Shown here: one piece after another, positions 26,225-36,794 of the stretch
Layout of the letters: the number at the start of each line of letters is the position of its first letter
Numbering within the stretch: position 1 is the stretch's first letter
Source: Capnocytophaga felis
GTDB lineage: Bacteria; Bacteroidota; Bacteroidia; Flavobacteriales; Flavobacteriaceae
Length of the DNA: 64,000 nt
Assembly: GCF_009684755.1 (NCBI RefSeq)
Contig: NZ_BLBC01000005.1
Span: forward strand, 620,001-684,000
Reading direction: 5' to 3'
Program-made: the position numbers and the translations under genes
The notes under the pieces: generated by a model
Database searches by the model: none
Told to the model about the DNA's origin: nothing
What the model saw: only the letters and a program-made list of their open reading frames with translations

Positions 26225-27169
26225 CTATTTCTTCTTAAAATTCTCAATAATCTTATCTACAATAACTTGAGCTAATTTTTCTTTACTTTCCATTGTCCAA
26301 CCGGCAATATGTGGCGTAAGAATCACATTATCAGCTCCTAACAAATATCCAAATGCTTCAGGAAAATTATCCTCTGTGAAAAAATCTTCAAACGATGACT
26401 TTTCATATTCCAAAACATCTAATCCTGCTCCAAGTATTTTGCCTGATTTTAAAGCACTTACCAAATCATTCGTAACTACACTTTTGCCACGTGCCGTATT
26501 TAAAAACCAAAACGGATTTGAAAATTTATTAATAAAGTCTGTATTTATCATCCTCATTGTCAACGGAGTTTGTGGTGTATGCAAACTTACAACTTCTGCT
26601 TGACTAAAGAATTCTTCCAATGAAACTTGTATGGCATTTTCATCGCCCATATTGGGTTTTATGTCATAACAAATCACTTTACAATCAAAACCTTTCAGTT
26701 TTTTAGCAAAGGATTTTCCCATATTTCCATAACCAATGATTCCCACGGTTTTATAATCCAACTCCCAACCACGATTTTCCTCACGTAACCACTTTCCTGT
26801 TTTAATTTCCGCATTTGCTTTTTTGAATTTGTTGAGTAACGCCAATAACATCCCTAATGTGTGTTCCCCCACCGCATTACGATTTCCTTCCGGAGAAGAA
26901 ATCAACATAATCCCTTTACTTTCAGCAAATTCGCAATCAATATTTTCCAATCCCGCTCCTACTCTCGCTATAAATTTCAGATTTGTAGCTTTTTCTATGA
27001 AATTTTGGTCAATTGAAAAACGGCTTCGAAGTATAATGCCGTCATACAAATGTATTTTTGACTCAATTTCGCTCTTGGAACTTTTATAATCTTCATAATT
27101 TTCAAATCCGTTTTCAGCAAGTTGGGCAATCATCAGTGGATGATTTGTATCCAAGTGAAGTATTTTCAT
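26225..27169 (-). CDS. D-2-hydroxyacid dehydrogenase (NAD-dependent)
   Basis: A 314-residue enzyme of the D-isomer-specific 2-hydroxyacid dehydrogenase family. NAD binding is shown by TVGIIGYGNMGKSFAKKL; catalytic Arg, Glu and His lie in LNTARGKSVV, GLDVLEYE and TPHIAGWT; HTPQTPLTMRMIN is the usual connector. It resembles D-3-phosphoglycerate dehydrogenase (SerA) but has no ACT or regulatory domain, so serine synthesis is possible, not proven; serC is not in the window. It follows the FAD oxidoreductase gene by 30 bases. Confidence 0.88.
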   Translation of the reverse strand: MKILHLDTNHPLMIAQLAENGFENYEDYKSSKSEIESKIHLYDGIILRSRFSIDQNFIEKATNLKFIARVGAGLENIDCEFAESKGIMLISSPEGNRNAVGEHTLGMLLALLNKFKKANAEIKTGKWLREENRGWELDYKTVGIIGYGNMGKSFAKKLKGFDCKVICYDIKPNMGDENAIQVSLEEFFSQAEVVSLHTPQTPLTMRMINTDFINKFSNPFWFLNTARGKSVVTNDLVSALKSGKILGAGLDVLEYEKSSFEDFFTEDNFPEAFGYLLGADNVILTPHIAGWTMESKEKLAQVIVDKIIENFKKK

Positions 27170-27199
27170 ATCATTTTAACTTTAAAACTTTTTCAAACA

Positions 27200-28249
27200 T
27201 CAAACTTTGTACTTTGTATATCTTTCCACGTTCATTTCCTTGTCTATCGGTTTGTTTTCATAAACCATTTCATAAAGTTTTTTTGCAGCAAAAGGAGCGT
27301 TCATTACACCTCTCGTTCCTAAACCATTCAGAATCCAAATATTGTTATAATCAGGATGTTTTCCAACTAATGGTCTGCGGTCAGATACCGTTGGTCGAAC
27401 AGATGCCTCTTGTTCCGTAACTTCATACTTACACGAAATCAACTTATTAAGTTTCTCTAAAAGCTCATTTTTTGCTTTTTCTGTAATGGTATCACTAAGG
27501 TCGTTCCATTCGTATGTAGCCCCTATTTTATAAAAATCATCCCCGATTGGGAGAATCACTCCATCGCTTTTCACAATCTCTTCAAGTTGTAAATCAGGCG
27601 CATAAAATGTTAAAGTTTCTCCCTTACAAGGCTTCATTGGAAGATAATTGAAGAAGGGATTTTGCACAACGCCATATCCTTCACAAAACACCAAATTTCG
27701 AGCAGAAACAGTTTGATAATCAATTCTATCTGAATTTATATCAAGTTCTTCGTAATTAAACTTCCTATGATGAAATATGCTTTCATCTTTCCATCGCTTC
27801 GTACATTCTTGCAGATAGGTTTTTACATCCAATCTACCCGTTTTAAGCACTTTACCAAATCCAAAAGGAGCTTGAATATATTTATTTTTTTCCGAAATTA
27901 TTTCAGGATTCAAATAAGTAGAAAGTACCTCCTTATCAGAGGCGAAAAACCAATTGTTTTGCTCTTCCACCGAGGCAAATTTTCTCAAAATGGGAATTGA
28001 AATATTAATTTTTTTGTTGATTTTCCTTTCAATTTCATCATAAAAGGAACTCAACAAACTCATCTGCTCATTAGCCTTCCAAACAGACGTAAATCGCTTT
28101 AAAACCACAGGATTGTAAACACCTCCTGCAACCAAACTTGCTATCTGCGAATTATCACTAATCAAACAAAATGATTTACCATTTTGCTCCAACACATTAC
28201 AAAAAGAAACACCTGCTAATCCTGCACCAACTACAATAAAATCAAACAT
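27200..28249 (-). CDS. FAD-dependent oxidoreductase, DAO family
   Basis: A 349-residue enzyme of the D-amino-acid-oxidase fold. The FAD-binding VVGAGLAGVSFCNVLEQ opens the protein; the C-terminal family segments are SVRPTVSDRRPLVG and WILNGLGTRGVMNAP, where the flavin pyrimidine ring is normally bound. The substrate is unknown; relatives oxidise amino acids or glycine-like amines. It is placed directly downstream of gldN but separated from it by a terminator. Confidence 0.82.
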   Translation of the reverse strand: MFDFIVVGAGLAGVSFCNVLEQNGKSFCLISDNSQIASLVAGGVYNPVVLKRFTSVWKANEQMSLLSSFYDEIERKINKKINISIPILRKFASVEEQNNWFFASDKEVLSTYLNPEIISEKNKYIQAPFGFGKVLKTGRLDVKTYLQECTKRWKDESIFHHRKFNYEELDINSDRIDYQTVSARNLVFCEGYGVVQNPFFNYLPMKPCKGETLTFYAPDLQLEEIVKSDGVILPIGDDFYKIGATYEWNDLSDTITEKAKNELLEKLNKLISCKYEVTEQEASVRPTVSDRRPLVGKHPDYNNIWILNGLGTRGVMNAPFAAKKLYEMVYENKPIDKEMNVERYTKYKV

Positions 28250-28280
28250 ATAAGCTAAAAAGTTTAATCTTTCAAAAAAA

Positions 28281-28314
28281 AACTGTTTTAAAACAGTTAT
28301 GTCTTAAAACAGTT
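28281..28314 (-). terminator. Terminator of the gldKLMN operon
   Basis: AACTGTTTTA (28281-28290) pairs with TAAAACAGTT (28305-28314); a second copy of TAAAACAGTT at 28289-28298 allows an alternative, tighter hairpin. On the minus strand eight T follow. It lies 26 bases after the gldN stop. Confidence 0.75.
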
Positions 28315-28339
28315 CTATGGATATTTCTGTGAATTTAAA

Positions 28340-29239
28340 TTAGTTCGCCCACATATCTTGCTCTTTATTACGAACAGACTCTTTAATCTTATCCGATTCC
28401 AAAAGCTGGAAGAGTGAATTATCAGGCAAATAGTCTCTAATTTTTCTATCACCGTACACATTCGCCTCTTTGTAAACTACAGCACTAAACAATCTTGCGT
28501 TTAACAAATGATCAAATGACATTGGTCTTGCATTATTTTTTCGGTTAAACGTTTTCGCTTCGTGCAGAATCTCTCTTGCTTTTGGATAGAACACCCAAAA
28601 CAATTCTACCAATCTATTTTGAGCATCTTCGGAGTCAACATAGTGTACATCCGGAGCTACAGGAGCAATTCCTAATAATCGATATTTTAATTCCCCTTGA
28701 CGCTTATCAAAGTACCAAATCCCTCTGATGCGATACTGAACTATATCACCAGCTGTCAAATCTCTCTTAGCGATATTCACTGGGTCAATCGCCTCTCCGG
28801 CATTCAACTGATCGTAACCTGCTGATAATGTATCAATTTTAGATAGGGCACTACTTAGCTGATCATATGTTCTTTTCTCTGTAAAATAAGAATCAGCGTA
28901 GGTGTCTTTTAACTTTCCATTTTTCATATTCTTTACCAAAACATCATACAAAGAACGTCTGTATTTATCAACGTCCATCGTATCGGTAGGGAATAGAAGC
29001 GGAAAATTCATTCTCTCATTTAAGTCAATGATTTCCCAGACCTCCACAGACCAAAGCATATCCCTATCATCTACATATCCATAAGGTAATGGTTTGTCAT
29101 TGTCTGACTCTATTTGGGCTTCACTTTTCTGTCCAATTTCCTCAACTTCTTTTGCATTTAAGATGTTAAATTGAGCAAAAGATATTTGAGATGTGAAAAT
29201 TGCAGCAACTAATAAGCCGATATTTTTCCAGTTAAACAT
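28340..29239 (-). CDS. gldN: Gliding motility / type IX secretion protein GldN
   Basis: A 299-residue periplasmic protein with a signal peptide (about 1-22, ending SFAQ). The GldN/PorN domain is recognisable from VEVWEIIDLNERMNFPLLFP, VQYRIRGIWYFDKRQGELKYRLLGIAPV and FWVFYPKAREILHEAKTF. GldN forms, with GldK, the large periplasmic ring attached to the outer membrane in the type IX secretion system. Last gene of the gldKLMN operon, 13 bases after gldM. Confidence 0.96.
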   Translation of the reverse strand: MFNWKNIGLLVAAIFTSQISFAQFNILNAKEVEEIGQKSEAQIESDNDKPLPYGYVDDRDMLWSVEVWEIIDLNERMNFPLLFPTDTMDVDKYRRSLYDVLVKNMKNGKLKDTYADSYFTEKRTYDQLSSALSKIDTLSAGYDQLNAGEAIDPVNIAKRDLTAGDIVQYRIRGIWYFDKRQGELKYRLLGIAPVAPDVHYVDSEDAQNRLVELFWVFYPKAREILHEAKTFNRKNNARPMSFDHLLNARLFSAVVYKEANVYGDRKIRDYLPDNSLFQLLESDKIKESVRNKEQDMWAN

Positions 29240-29252
29240 AATAATACAGTTT

Positions 29253-30824
29253 CTAATTTGTTATTTCAACATTTATAGGAATAACGGTTGGCATTTTGTA
29301 ATCCGAATTTCCTACAATAGCAGCTTTGATGTCAAATATATTTACTATATCCCCTTTTCTCGCTCTGTTCAAAGCATTTCTTACCTGATCATTCATTTTA
29401 TTTCCTTGTACAGAAATAGTTGGTTGCCCAGGAATTGAAACTTTGAATGAAGTAATTTTTGTATTCAAATCAAAATCAAAATCTTCGAACTTAGCTGTTA
29501 TCGTGGCTGCTCCCAAGTTTGACTTAGGTAATTTCACACTCTCCACCTGCCCTCCAATTGAAGCCAACGGACGAGGAATATTTTTGATTCTGAACAATCT
29601 TGAAGAGCTGAACTTTTGACCATCTATTTCTCCTGAAACATTGATTGTTACCTCACGACCAGCACCAGGATTCATTACCCAGCCATTACCACTTCTGCTT
29701 AAACCTGAACCGGAAGCCGATATTTTGTTATTTGGCACTCCAGGCATTGAAATTGTAATCGGGTTAGATACTCCTCGATAAACCACATTCATTTTATCAG
29801 CTGAAATAACTGCAGAATTTGGTTTTGGAATGGTTGAGAATGACTGTTCAACAGGTACAGAGATTCGTTCTCCATCTTGGTCAAAGTGCAAATTACCTGT
29901 GATTTTGTGTTCACCAGCGTTTCCTGCACCCACTTTTAATCTTACTTTACCCTCTTGAATTTCATACTCAGAAGCAGATAACTTTCTTCCATCCAAAGAT
30001 AAATCTACTTCGTTAGGTTTTGTTGAAGCATCTTTTCTTCCAAGCACGATAGCTCCGTCAAAAGTTTCTCCCTGATAGTATGCTCCTTTCCCTTGTTCTA
30101 ACAAAGTTGTATAGTTGGTCATTGAAATTTGTGCTTTCAAGTTTCCTTCCATCAACATACCATAGAATTCTTGAGCATTTGTTCTGATATCAGATTGCAT
30201 CATAGAGAATTTAGCTAAGGAAGCAATATAAGGGAATCCTTCAAAATGGTAATTCAACCATTTTTTCTTAACTCCATCTTTATCTTTAACATCTTCTGTA
30301 CTAAAATTAGCTTTCACCTTTTCAGCCAAAGATGCATATTTAGGATTATCTCCCAAGATAGCTAAAAATTTATTTCTATAATCGTCTATGTTTTGAACGA
30401 ATTCTTTTCCATCTTTAGCATATCCTTCTCCCAAGAAAAACAAATCATCAGTGTACTGAGATTTATCCATTGCCTGATAATCTCTTTCTGCCGGAGCTTT
30501 GTCTTGTTGCCCGATTTCCTTGTTCAATCCATCCTTGATTTTCTCAATGTACTCATAGAAACTGTCAGACAAAGCCTTCACTTCTTTTGCTTTGTTGTAA
30601 TCTGCTTCGTACTTCTCAGGATTTTCCTTTGCATTATTGTGTAAAGCGTCAATTGCTGCCTCATTAGTAGCCTTAGCTCTTACATTTGACGACTCGAATT
30701 TCTCATTGACTAATCCAAATGCATTCAAAACCTCTTTACCCATATTCAATGCAAGCATTGCGATAAAGACCAAATACATAAGGTTAATCATCCTCTGTCT
30801 GGGACTTAATTTTCCTCCTGCCAT
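29253..30824 (-). CDS. gldM: Gliding motility / type IX secretion motor protein GldM
   Basis: A 523-residue protein of typical length. The N-terminus carries one transmembrane helix (about 13-33, NLMYLVFIAMLALNMGKEVL) that packs with the GldL helices; the long periplasmic part has four domains (D1 helical, D2-D4 Ig-like) with the conserved start GGKLSPRQRMINLMYLVF. GldM transmits the proton-driven rotation of GldL across the periplasm to the GldKN ring. It begins 37 bases after gldL. Confidence 0.97.
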   Translation of the reverse strand: MAGGKLSPRQRMINLMYLVFIAMLALNMGKEVLNAFGLVNEKFESSNVRAKATNEAAIDALHNNAKENPEKYEADYNKAKEVKALSDSFYEYIEKIKDGLNKEIGQQDKAPAERDYQAMDKSQYTDDLFFLGEGYAKDGKEFVQNIDDYRNKFLAILGDNPKYASLAEKVKANFSTEDVKDKDGVKKKWLNYHFEGFPYIASLAKFSMMQSDIRTNAQEFYGMLMEGNLKAQISMTNYTTLLEQGKGAYYQGETFDGAIVLGRKDASTKPNEVDLSLDGRKLSASEYEIQEGKVRLKVGAGNAGEHKITGNLHFDQDGERISVPVEQSFSTIPKPNSAVISADKMNVVYRGVSNPITISMPGVPNNKISASGSGLSRSGNGWVMNPGAGREVTINVSGEIDGQKFSSSRLFRIKNIPRPLASIGGQVESVKLPKSNLGAATITAKFEDFDFDLNTKITSFKVSIPGQPTISVQGNKMNDQVRNALNRARKGDIVNIFDIKAAIVGNSDYKMPTVIPINVEITN

Positions 30825-30861
30825 AGTATTATTTCTTTAAGTTGTTGATTAAAAAACTAAA

Positions 30862-31527
30862 TTATTTTCCCATAGCAGACAGCATTCCCCCATAAACTGT
30901 GTTCAAAGATTTCAAGTTATTCTTGAAGGACAACATTTGCTCATTCAATGAATTTAAGTTATCCACAACTCCTGCTTGAGCAGTAACTTGATTTTCTGTT
31001 CTTTCTAATTGTAATTTATAAAGACTATTTAATGATTCCAATTGAGTAGCCGCCAATGAAAGCTCTTCTCCATACTTGTGAGTAGCCGCCATTGAATTTG
31101 CAACCGGAGTAATTTCTTTCGCTGCACCAGCAAAATTCTCAATTGATTTTCCTAATGTACGCATCAAATTAGCATCAACTTTAGCTTCTGCTAAAATACC
31201 ATCTAATTTCTCAGAAAGAGATTCTTTCAATAATTTATCCTCTTTTTCTTGAACAGGAGCAGATTTTACAACACTCTGACGAGCCATACCTCCAGCCAAC
31301 TCAGGATAAACCAATGACCAATCATATTCTTCTTCAACTGGCTCAAATGCCGCAATGAAAAATATAATTGCCTCTGTAATCAACCCCACTGCCAACAGAA
31401 CTGTTCCGTTAAGAGGTCCAAGACTCCAGTGAGTCAACTTAAATAATGCACCAAGGATTACAACTGATGCTCCAAGACTGTAAACTGCGTTAAAGATTTT
31501 TTTTCTTCCTTTATTCCCTTTTGCCAT
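30862..31527 (-). CDS. gldL: Gliding motility / type IX secretion motor protein GldL
   Basis: A 221-residue protein with two transmembrane helices (about 11-32 and 38-60); the second holds the buried Glu of the proton path in LITEAIIFFIAAFEP. The cytoplasmic C-terminal half is helical/coiled coil (about 95-220). GldL5-GldM2 is the inner-membrane proton-powered motor of gliding and type IX secretion. It begins 80 bases after gldK. Confidence 0.96.
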   Translation of the reverse strand: MAKGNKGRKKIFNAVYSLGASVVILGALFKLTHWSLGPLNGTVLLAVGLITEAIIFFIAAFEPVEEEYDWSLVYPELAGGMARQSVVKSAPVQEKEDKLLKESLSEKLDGILAEAKVDANLMRTLGKSIENFAGAAKEITPVANSMAATHKYGEELSLAATQLESLNSLYKLQLERTENQVTAQAGVVDNLNSLNEQMLSFKNNLKSLNTVYGGMLSAMGK

Positions 31528-31607
31528 AAGATTAAGTATTTAAATGTTTATTAATTATATTTTTGTTTATTAAACTTTACTAAATGGAACTGATTTCAAT
31601 TTCTATA

Positions 31608-32981
31608 TTATCTAAAACCTCTTACTCCTTTACTCTTTGCTCCGTCACTAACTCCCATAAAGTCTTGAACTGTTCTGAAACCAATGTAACTACGAGCAGA
31701 ATCTTGATATTCAAAATCACGTGTGTTAACTTGCAACATATAGGCTACATCTTTCCAAGAACCTCCTCTAATTACCTTACGTTTATTTTTCTCATCAATA
31801 ACACTTGGATTCATTGTTGACATATATTCGTATGAATTTGGGTCGTATGATGTATTTGTCCATTCTGATACGTTACCAGCCATATTGTACAAATTATAAC
31901 CATTTGGTTCATACGATTTTGCTTCTACTGTGTATAAAGAATTGTCTGATGCATAATCTCCACGCAGTGGCTTGAAGTTAGCCAAGAAACAACCTCTATC
32001 ATCCGTAGTATAAGGTCCTCCCCAAGGATATGTACCTCCTTCAAGCCCTCCTCTGGCAGCATATTCCCATTCAGACTCAATAGGCAAACGGAAAGCATTA
32101 ATTTCATCTTGCCCTTTAGCCTTTTGGTACGTATTTTTATTTAACGTTCTCCATTCACAAAACGCCTTAGCTTGCATCCAGTTAACCCCAACTACAGGAT
32201 AATCACCATAAGCTTCGTGCCAAAAATATTGATTATGCATTGGTTCGTTGTAAGAATAATTAAAGTCACGAACCCAAACTGTTGTATCAGGATATACTTT
32301 TATCAGCTCTTCTCTGAAGAAATCTTTTCTGTTACCTTTTGCACGAGCTGCCTTTTCCATATCCAACCATTGGTACTTGAAAACAAATTTTTCAACATCC
32401 ATAATGCGTTTTCCATTATAAGATTCTTCCTCTGGCAGATACATTTTATCCATTACCTCTGAGTAGTACTCATCGGGAAATTTCTTAGTATCCCAAATTA
32501 AATTCACTTTTCTGTTCAACTTACGTTTACGCTCATCGCCGTAAGTATTCTGCAAGTACTGTTCGTAAGCACTCATATTCTCAGTATTTGCGTCCAGATA
32601 AGCATAATCACCTATGCCTCCTCCCCCTTGAGATTGCCCCGTTTCGTCAGCTAATTCTGCAAGATTTGTTCTGATAATGGAGTCACGTACCCAATTAACA
32701 AACTGGCGATATTCACTGTTTGTAATTTCTGTTTCGTCCATATAAAACGAACCTACACTGACTGTTTTGACAGGTGCATTTAAGCTTCCTGCTTTATCGT
32801 CGTCGGAGCTACCCATAATAAAAGATCCACTTGGAATAAGGGTCATTCCATAAGGTCTTGGCTGTTTCCAACTCTTCCCTTTAACGCCTACAAGTTCTCC
32901 TTTGTTATCTCCACCACGACCGCACGCATAAACTACAGTAAGCATTAGTAGCATTACAAATATTTTCCTTGCCATAAACAT
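31608..32981 (-). CDS. gldK: Gliding motility lipoprotein GldK
   Basis: A 457-residue lipoprotein (signal ending VVYAC, then GRGGDN). The body is the formylglycine-generating-enzyme-like (FGE-sulfatase) fold: PSGSFIMGSSDDD, VNWMQAKAFCEWRT, NMAGNVSEWT and KVIRGGSWKDVAYM. GldK anchors the GldKN ring to the outer membrane. The first ATG is used; another ATG two codons later is equally possible. A full consensus promoter lies directly upstream, so gldK heads the operon. Confidence 0.96.
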   Translation of the reverse strand: MFMARKIFVMLLMLTVVYACGRGGDNKGELVGVKGKSWKQPRPYGMTLIPSGSFIMGSSDDDKAGSLNAPVKTVSVGSFYMDETEITNSEYRQFVNWVRDSIIRTNLAELADETGQSQGGGGIGDYAYLDANTENMSAYEQYLQNTYGDERKRKLNRKVNLIWDTKKFPDEYYSEVMDKMYLPEEESYNGKRIMDVEKFVFKYQWLDMEKAARAKGNRKDFFREELIKVYPDTTVWVRDFNYSYNEPMHNQYFWHEAYGDYPVVGVNWMQAKAFCEWRTLNKNTYQKAKGQDEINAFRLPIESEWEYAARGGLEGGTYPWGGPYTTDDRGCFLANFKPLRGDYASDNSLYTVEAKSYEPNGYNLYNMAGNVSEWTNTSYDPNSYEYMSTMNPSVIDEKNKRKVIRGGSWKDVAYMLQVNTRDFEYQDSARSYIGFRTVQDFMGVSDGAKSKGVRGFR

Positions 32982-33008
32982 TGTTTAAATTCACATTATT
33001 TCAGGTTG

Positions 33009-33039
33009 CAAACCTATATAATTATTTTGAAATCTGCAA
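33009..33039 (-). promoter_or_regulatory. Full promoter of the gldKLMN operon
   Basis: On the minus strand: TTG (33037-33039), 20-base spacer, TAGGTTTG (33009-33016). Both boxes match the Bacteroidota consensus at the correct distance. The leader to the gldK ATG is about 22 bases. Confidence 0.75.
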
Positions 33040-33271
33040 TAACTATTCATTTTTATTTAATGTTACCGAATTAAGTTTAACACTATATTTAGAATTCTTT
33101 AGTATTAATCCCTGCGATATCTAAAAATTTTTAGCATTGATAACCAACCATCTGAATTATTTTTTAACAAAAAAGCACTTTTTATCAACAAACAAAAACA
33201 AAAAAAACAAATATTTCTTAAAGTGTAAATTTTAGCTTTCTTTTCACAATAAAAAAACTGCTTTCACAGAA

Positions 33272-33298
33272 AAAAGCAGCCAAATAATGGCTGCTTTT
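33272..33298 (-). terminator. Terminator after the prolyl oligopeptidase gene
   Basis: A 10-bp perfect stem (33272-33281 with 33289-33298) with a 7-base loop; on the minus strand a T-run follows. It lies 23 bases after the stop codon. Confidence 0.85.
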
Positions 33299-33320
33299 CC
33301 TCAATTATTTTATGTTTTTA

Positions 33321-35447
33321 TTACTTCAGCTCTTTAACACCGACGTTCCAAAGAATGAAAGATTGCATATCAGCAGCTTGTTCTATCAATTTGCTTACAG
33401 GTGTTCCCGCTCCGTGTCCTGCATTAGTTTCTATACGAATAAGAACGGGATTATTTCCAGATTGCTTAGCCTGCAATTCCGCTGCAAATTTAAAACTATG
33501 TGCCGGCACCACACGGTCATCGTGATCACCCGTAGTTACCATCGTTGCAGGATATGCAACTCCCTCTTTTACATTGTGAATTGGTGAATATTTTTTCAAA
33601 TACTCAAACATTTCTTTGCTGTCATTGGCTGTTCCGTAGTCATAAGCCCAACCAGCACCCGCTGTAAATGTATGATAACGAAGCATATCCAATACACCAA
33701 CTGCAGGCAATGCTACTTTCATCAAATCAGGGCGTTGCGTCATTGTTGCCCCCACTAACAATCCGCCGTTAGAGCCTCCGTGAATTGCCAAATGATTTGA
33801 AGACGTATATTTTTCAGCAATCAGATATTCCGCTGCTGCAATAAAATCATCAAACACGTTTTGTTTTTGCATTTTTGTTCCTGCATCGTGCCATTTTTTC
33901 CCATATTCACCTCCTCCTCGAAGATTAGCAACGGCATAAACACCTCCGTTTTCAAGCCAAACCGCATTTGAAACGCTAAATGACGGAGTCAAACTAACAT
34001 TGAACCCTCCATAACCATATAATATGGTAGGATTTTTCCCATCTAACTTAATTCCTTTTTTATATGTTATAATCATCGGGACTTTTGTGCCATCTTTTGA
34101 AGTATAGAAAACTTGTTTGGATTCGTAATCTTCTGACTTCAAATCAATTTTAGGCTCCCAATACAAATCATATTTACCGGAATTTAAATCCATTTTATAG
34201 ATTTTACTTGGCGTATTGTAATTAGTGAATGAAAAATACACTTCTTTATCTTCCTCTTTTCCAGAAAAACCTCCGGTTGAACCAACTCCGGGTAATTCCA
34301 CGTCACGGATTAGATTCCCCTCATAATCATATTGTTTTACTTTTGAAACAGCATCAACAATATATTTTGCAAAAAGATAATCGCCTGCTAATGAAATTGA
34401 CAAAACATTTTCAGTTTCAGGGATAACATCTTTCCAATTATTAGGTTTGGGATTAGAAACATCCACACTAACCAAACGCTTGTTCGGTGCATTCAAATTT
34501 GTAATCATAAACAACTTTGAACCCTTATTATTTACTACTTGCGTGTCATTATTGAAATCTTCCGTGATGGCTATAAATTCCGATTTTGGATTTCTTAAAT
34601 CTTTCACAAACACTTTATTACCAGAAGTAGAGTTCGCTCCTGAAATGAATAAATAATTCTTATCATCAGAAACATAACCTGAAACATAGCGATATTTTTG
34701 TTCAGGCGTGCCACCAAAAATTAGTTTATCTTCTTTTTGAGGAGTTCCCAATTTATGATAATATAACTTATGTGTATCGGTTTTTGCAGAAAGCTCACTT
34801 CCTTTGGGCTTATCGTAACTTGAATAATAGAACCCTTCATTTCCATTCCAAGAAGCTCCACTGAATTTAATATCTACCAAAGTGTCACCTACAATCTCTT
34901 TTGTTAAAGCATTCATAACTATAAGCTTACGCCAATCGCTTCCACCTTCAGAAATCAAATATGCCACCAAAGAACCATCATCAGAAAAGCTAATTCCTCC
35001 TAATGAAGTAGTTCCGTCTTTTGAGAATTCATTAGGATTGAGAAATACTTCCTCTTTTCCATCTTTATCTTTACGATAAAGCACGCTCTGATTTTGCAAT
35101 CCGTCATTTTTATAATAGTACGTAAAATCGCCTTCTTTGAAAGGTGCCCCAATTTTTTCATAATTCCACAATTTTTCCAAACGTTTTTTAATCGTTTCTT
35201 TGTATGGAATTTGTGATAAATACCCAAAAGTTACTTCATTTTGAGCTTTTACCCAATCGGCAGTTTCAGTACTTCTGTCGTCTTCCAACCAACGATAAGG
35301 GTCTTTTACTTCTGTTCCGAAGTACACATCAACCGTATCCACTTTTTTAGTTTCAGGATATGTAACCTTAACATCTTCTGATTGTTGCGTATTTTGGCAA
35401 GCCACCATCAAAAGCAAACTTCCTAAAGGAATTATTCTTTTTTGCAT
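33321..35447 (-). CDS. Prolyl oligopeptidase family serine peptidase (S9A), lipoprotein
   Basis: A 708-residue protein from the ATG at 35447 (a TTG two codons upstream is less likely). The signal peptide ends in a lipobox before Cys17 ([10 protein letters not shown]). The N-terminal beta-propeller (about 70-410) is followed by the alpha/beta-hydrolase domain with Ser559 in GGSNGGLL, Asp near 643 in GDHDDRVVP and His678 in NAGHGAG. It cuts short peptides after proline, in the periplasm or on the outer membrane. Flavobacteriia use such enzymes for peptide catabolism. Monocistronic with its own terminator. Confidence 0.93.
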   Translation of the reverse strand: MQKRIIPLGSLLLMVACQNTQQSEDVKVTYPETKKVDTVDVYFGTEVKDPYRWLEDDRSTETADWVKAQNEVTFGYLSQIPYKETIKKRLEKLWNYEKIGAPFKEGDFTYYYKNDGLQNQSVLYRKDKDGKEEVFLNPNEFSKDGTTSLGGISFSDDGSLVAYLISEGGSDWRKLIVMNALTKEIVGDTLVDIKFSGASWNGNEGFYYSSYDKPKGSELSAKTDTHKLYYHKLGTPQKEDKLIFGGTPEQKYRYVSGYVSDDKNYLFISGANSTSGNKVFVKDLRNPKSEFIAITEDFNNDTQVVNNKGSKLFMITNLNAPNKRLVSVDVSNPKPNNWKDVIPETENVLSISLAGDYLFAKYIVDAVSKVKQYDYEGNLIRDVELPGVGSTGGFSGKEEDKEVYFSFTNYNTPSKIYKMDLNSGKYDLYWEPKIDLKSEDYESKQVFYTSKDGTKVPMIITYKKGIKLDGKNPTILYGYGGFNVSLTPSFSVSNAVWLENGGVYAVANLRGGGEYGKKWHDAGTKMQKQNVFDDFIAAAEYLIAEKYTSSNHLAIHGGSNGGLLVGATMTQRPDLMKVALPAVGVLDMLRYHTFTAGAGWAYDYGTANDSKEMFEYLKKYSPIHNVKEGVAYPATMVTTGDHDDRVVPAHSFKFAAELQAKQSGNNPVLIRIETNAGHGAGTPVSKLIEQAADMQSFILWNVGVKELK

Positions 35448-35589
35448 ATTCAAATCTCCTATTTTATTTATTAAAATTCATCTTCAAATAAGTTCAAGAA
35501 ATATTCTTGAATACATTTTTTCGTGCCGAAGATATTAATTTTTTTCTAAAAATAAAGCATTGGCACAGAAAAATAATTTACCATTACAA

Positions 35590-36774
35590 TTAAGCTCCAA
35601 CAGCCTTTCTTACATTTCTGATTAACAAAACATTATACATAAAAATCAACAAAGTTAAAAGTAAAAAACCTATAAAATAAATTTCATTATGTTGCTGCGA
35701 AAAGTCAAAGAAATTTTTGAGTTTCGTCAGATACACTCCTCTAACAGAATTACTTACCCAAACAGCAAAAACAACTGAAATTAAAGTAATTACACTAATA
35801 ACAATACCATAAAATTTAGCTATTCGCCAATGACTGTATCCGATTTGATACAAATTCAAAAGCAATTCTTTATTTTTCTGAATTATCAGATTAACACTCA
35901 ACAAAATAAAGGCAACAGACAAAGTAACAATTATGAAAGCTATAAAAAATACAAAAAACAATGCAGTTTTAAAGAAAAACACCATTTTTCCGAATTCTAA
36001 CTCATCTTTATTAATAGAATAATTATTTTCATTGAAAAATTGTAAAATTCTTTCATCAGACGGGTTTTTGAAGTCAATCAATAAACGATTAATTTTGTCT
36101 CCATCTCCTCTACCAAATTCTACATTTGCCCAACGTAAAAATTCATCTGGAACTAAGATTGAATTAATTTTGTTAGAAAATCCGACAATTTTACTTTCAA
36201 AATGCTTGGTTTTCCCATTTCCTTCCACTTCAATATTAAACTGAATTTGCGAAATCATATTTTTTGAAAGAACGGGAAGTCCCTGACTTTCAGCAAATCC
36301 AAAATTGTACAAACTCAAATAATTTTCAGGAATAATTATCGGGACAAAATCCTGAGAAACATCCCATTGCCAGTCTTCAGGTTGTACATCTAAATATCTG
36401 TCGGGAATGCTTTCAAAAAATAAATCTGTGTAAAATCGGGGAATTTCACCTGTTCCTTTGGTAAAAGCTCCTATCTTAAACGACGCATTTTTAAAAGCCG
36501 CCACATCACTTATAAAATCCTGTTTTTGAAGCTCTTGAATTTCATTTTCCGTAAAATAAATTCGGTCTTTATTAGTTAATTTAAAGATAGATACATTTTT
36601 ACTGATAACAACAGTTTGATTTTTAAACACATCGGATTGTTGCTCAAGTAATGGACGAACATCAAAATACAACTGAATAGTAATCAATATGATAACTACC
36701 CCAACAAATAATGTGAGAGCATATCCTGCAATTTGTGATTTGACTAAGGTATTTTTCTGTAATTTAAGAAGCAT
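35590..36774 (-). CDS. FtsX/MacB-like ABC transporter permease
   Basis: A 394-residue membrane protein with the layout of FtsX-type permeases: one N-terminal helix (about 17-36), a large extracytoplasmic domain (about 40-260), then three helices (about 265-295, 322-345 and 365-387). Sequence motifs are weak. Such permeases work by mechanotransmission or lipoprotein release rather than small-molecule transport. The ATPase gene lies 20 bases upstream and a DUF4836 lipoprotein gene heads the operon. The gene is too diverged to call LolC/E or MacB. Confidence 0.7.
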   Translation of the reverse strand: MLLKLQKNTLVKSQIAGYALTLFVGVVIILITIQLYFDVRPLLEQQSDVFKNQTVVISKNVSIFKLTNKDRIYFTENEIQELQKQDFISDVAAFKNASFKIGAFTKGTGEIPRFYTDLFFESIPDRYLDVQPEDWQWDVSQDFVPIIIPENYLSLYNFGFAESQGLPVLSKNMISQIQFNIEVEGNGKTKHFESKIVGFSNKINSILVPDEFLRWANVEFGRGDGDKINRLLIDFKNPSDERILQFFNENNYSINKDELEFGKMVFFFKTALFFVFFIAFIIVTLSVAFILLSVNLIIQKNKELLLNLYQIGYSHWRIAKFYGIVISVITLISVVFAVWVSNSVRGVYLTKLKNFFDFSQQHNEIYFIGFLLLTLLIFMYNVLLIRNVRKAVGA

Positions 36775-36794
36775 TTTTGCTGGAAATAAACGTG

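Larger units (their letters stand above)
32982..33320. other. 339-base gap: gldK promoter and S9 peptidase terminator
   Basis: It holds the gldKLMN promoter near 33009-33039 and the terminator of the prolyl oligopeptidase at 33272-33298. The middle, about 33045-33260, is AT-rich without any frame or repeat that I can support. Confidence 0.6.
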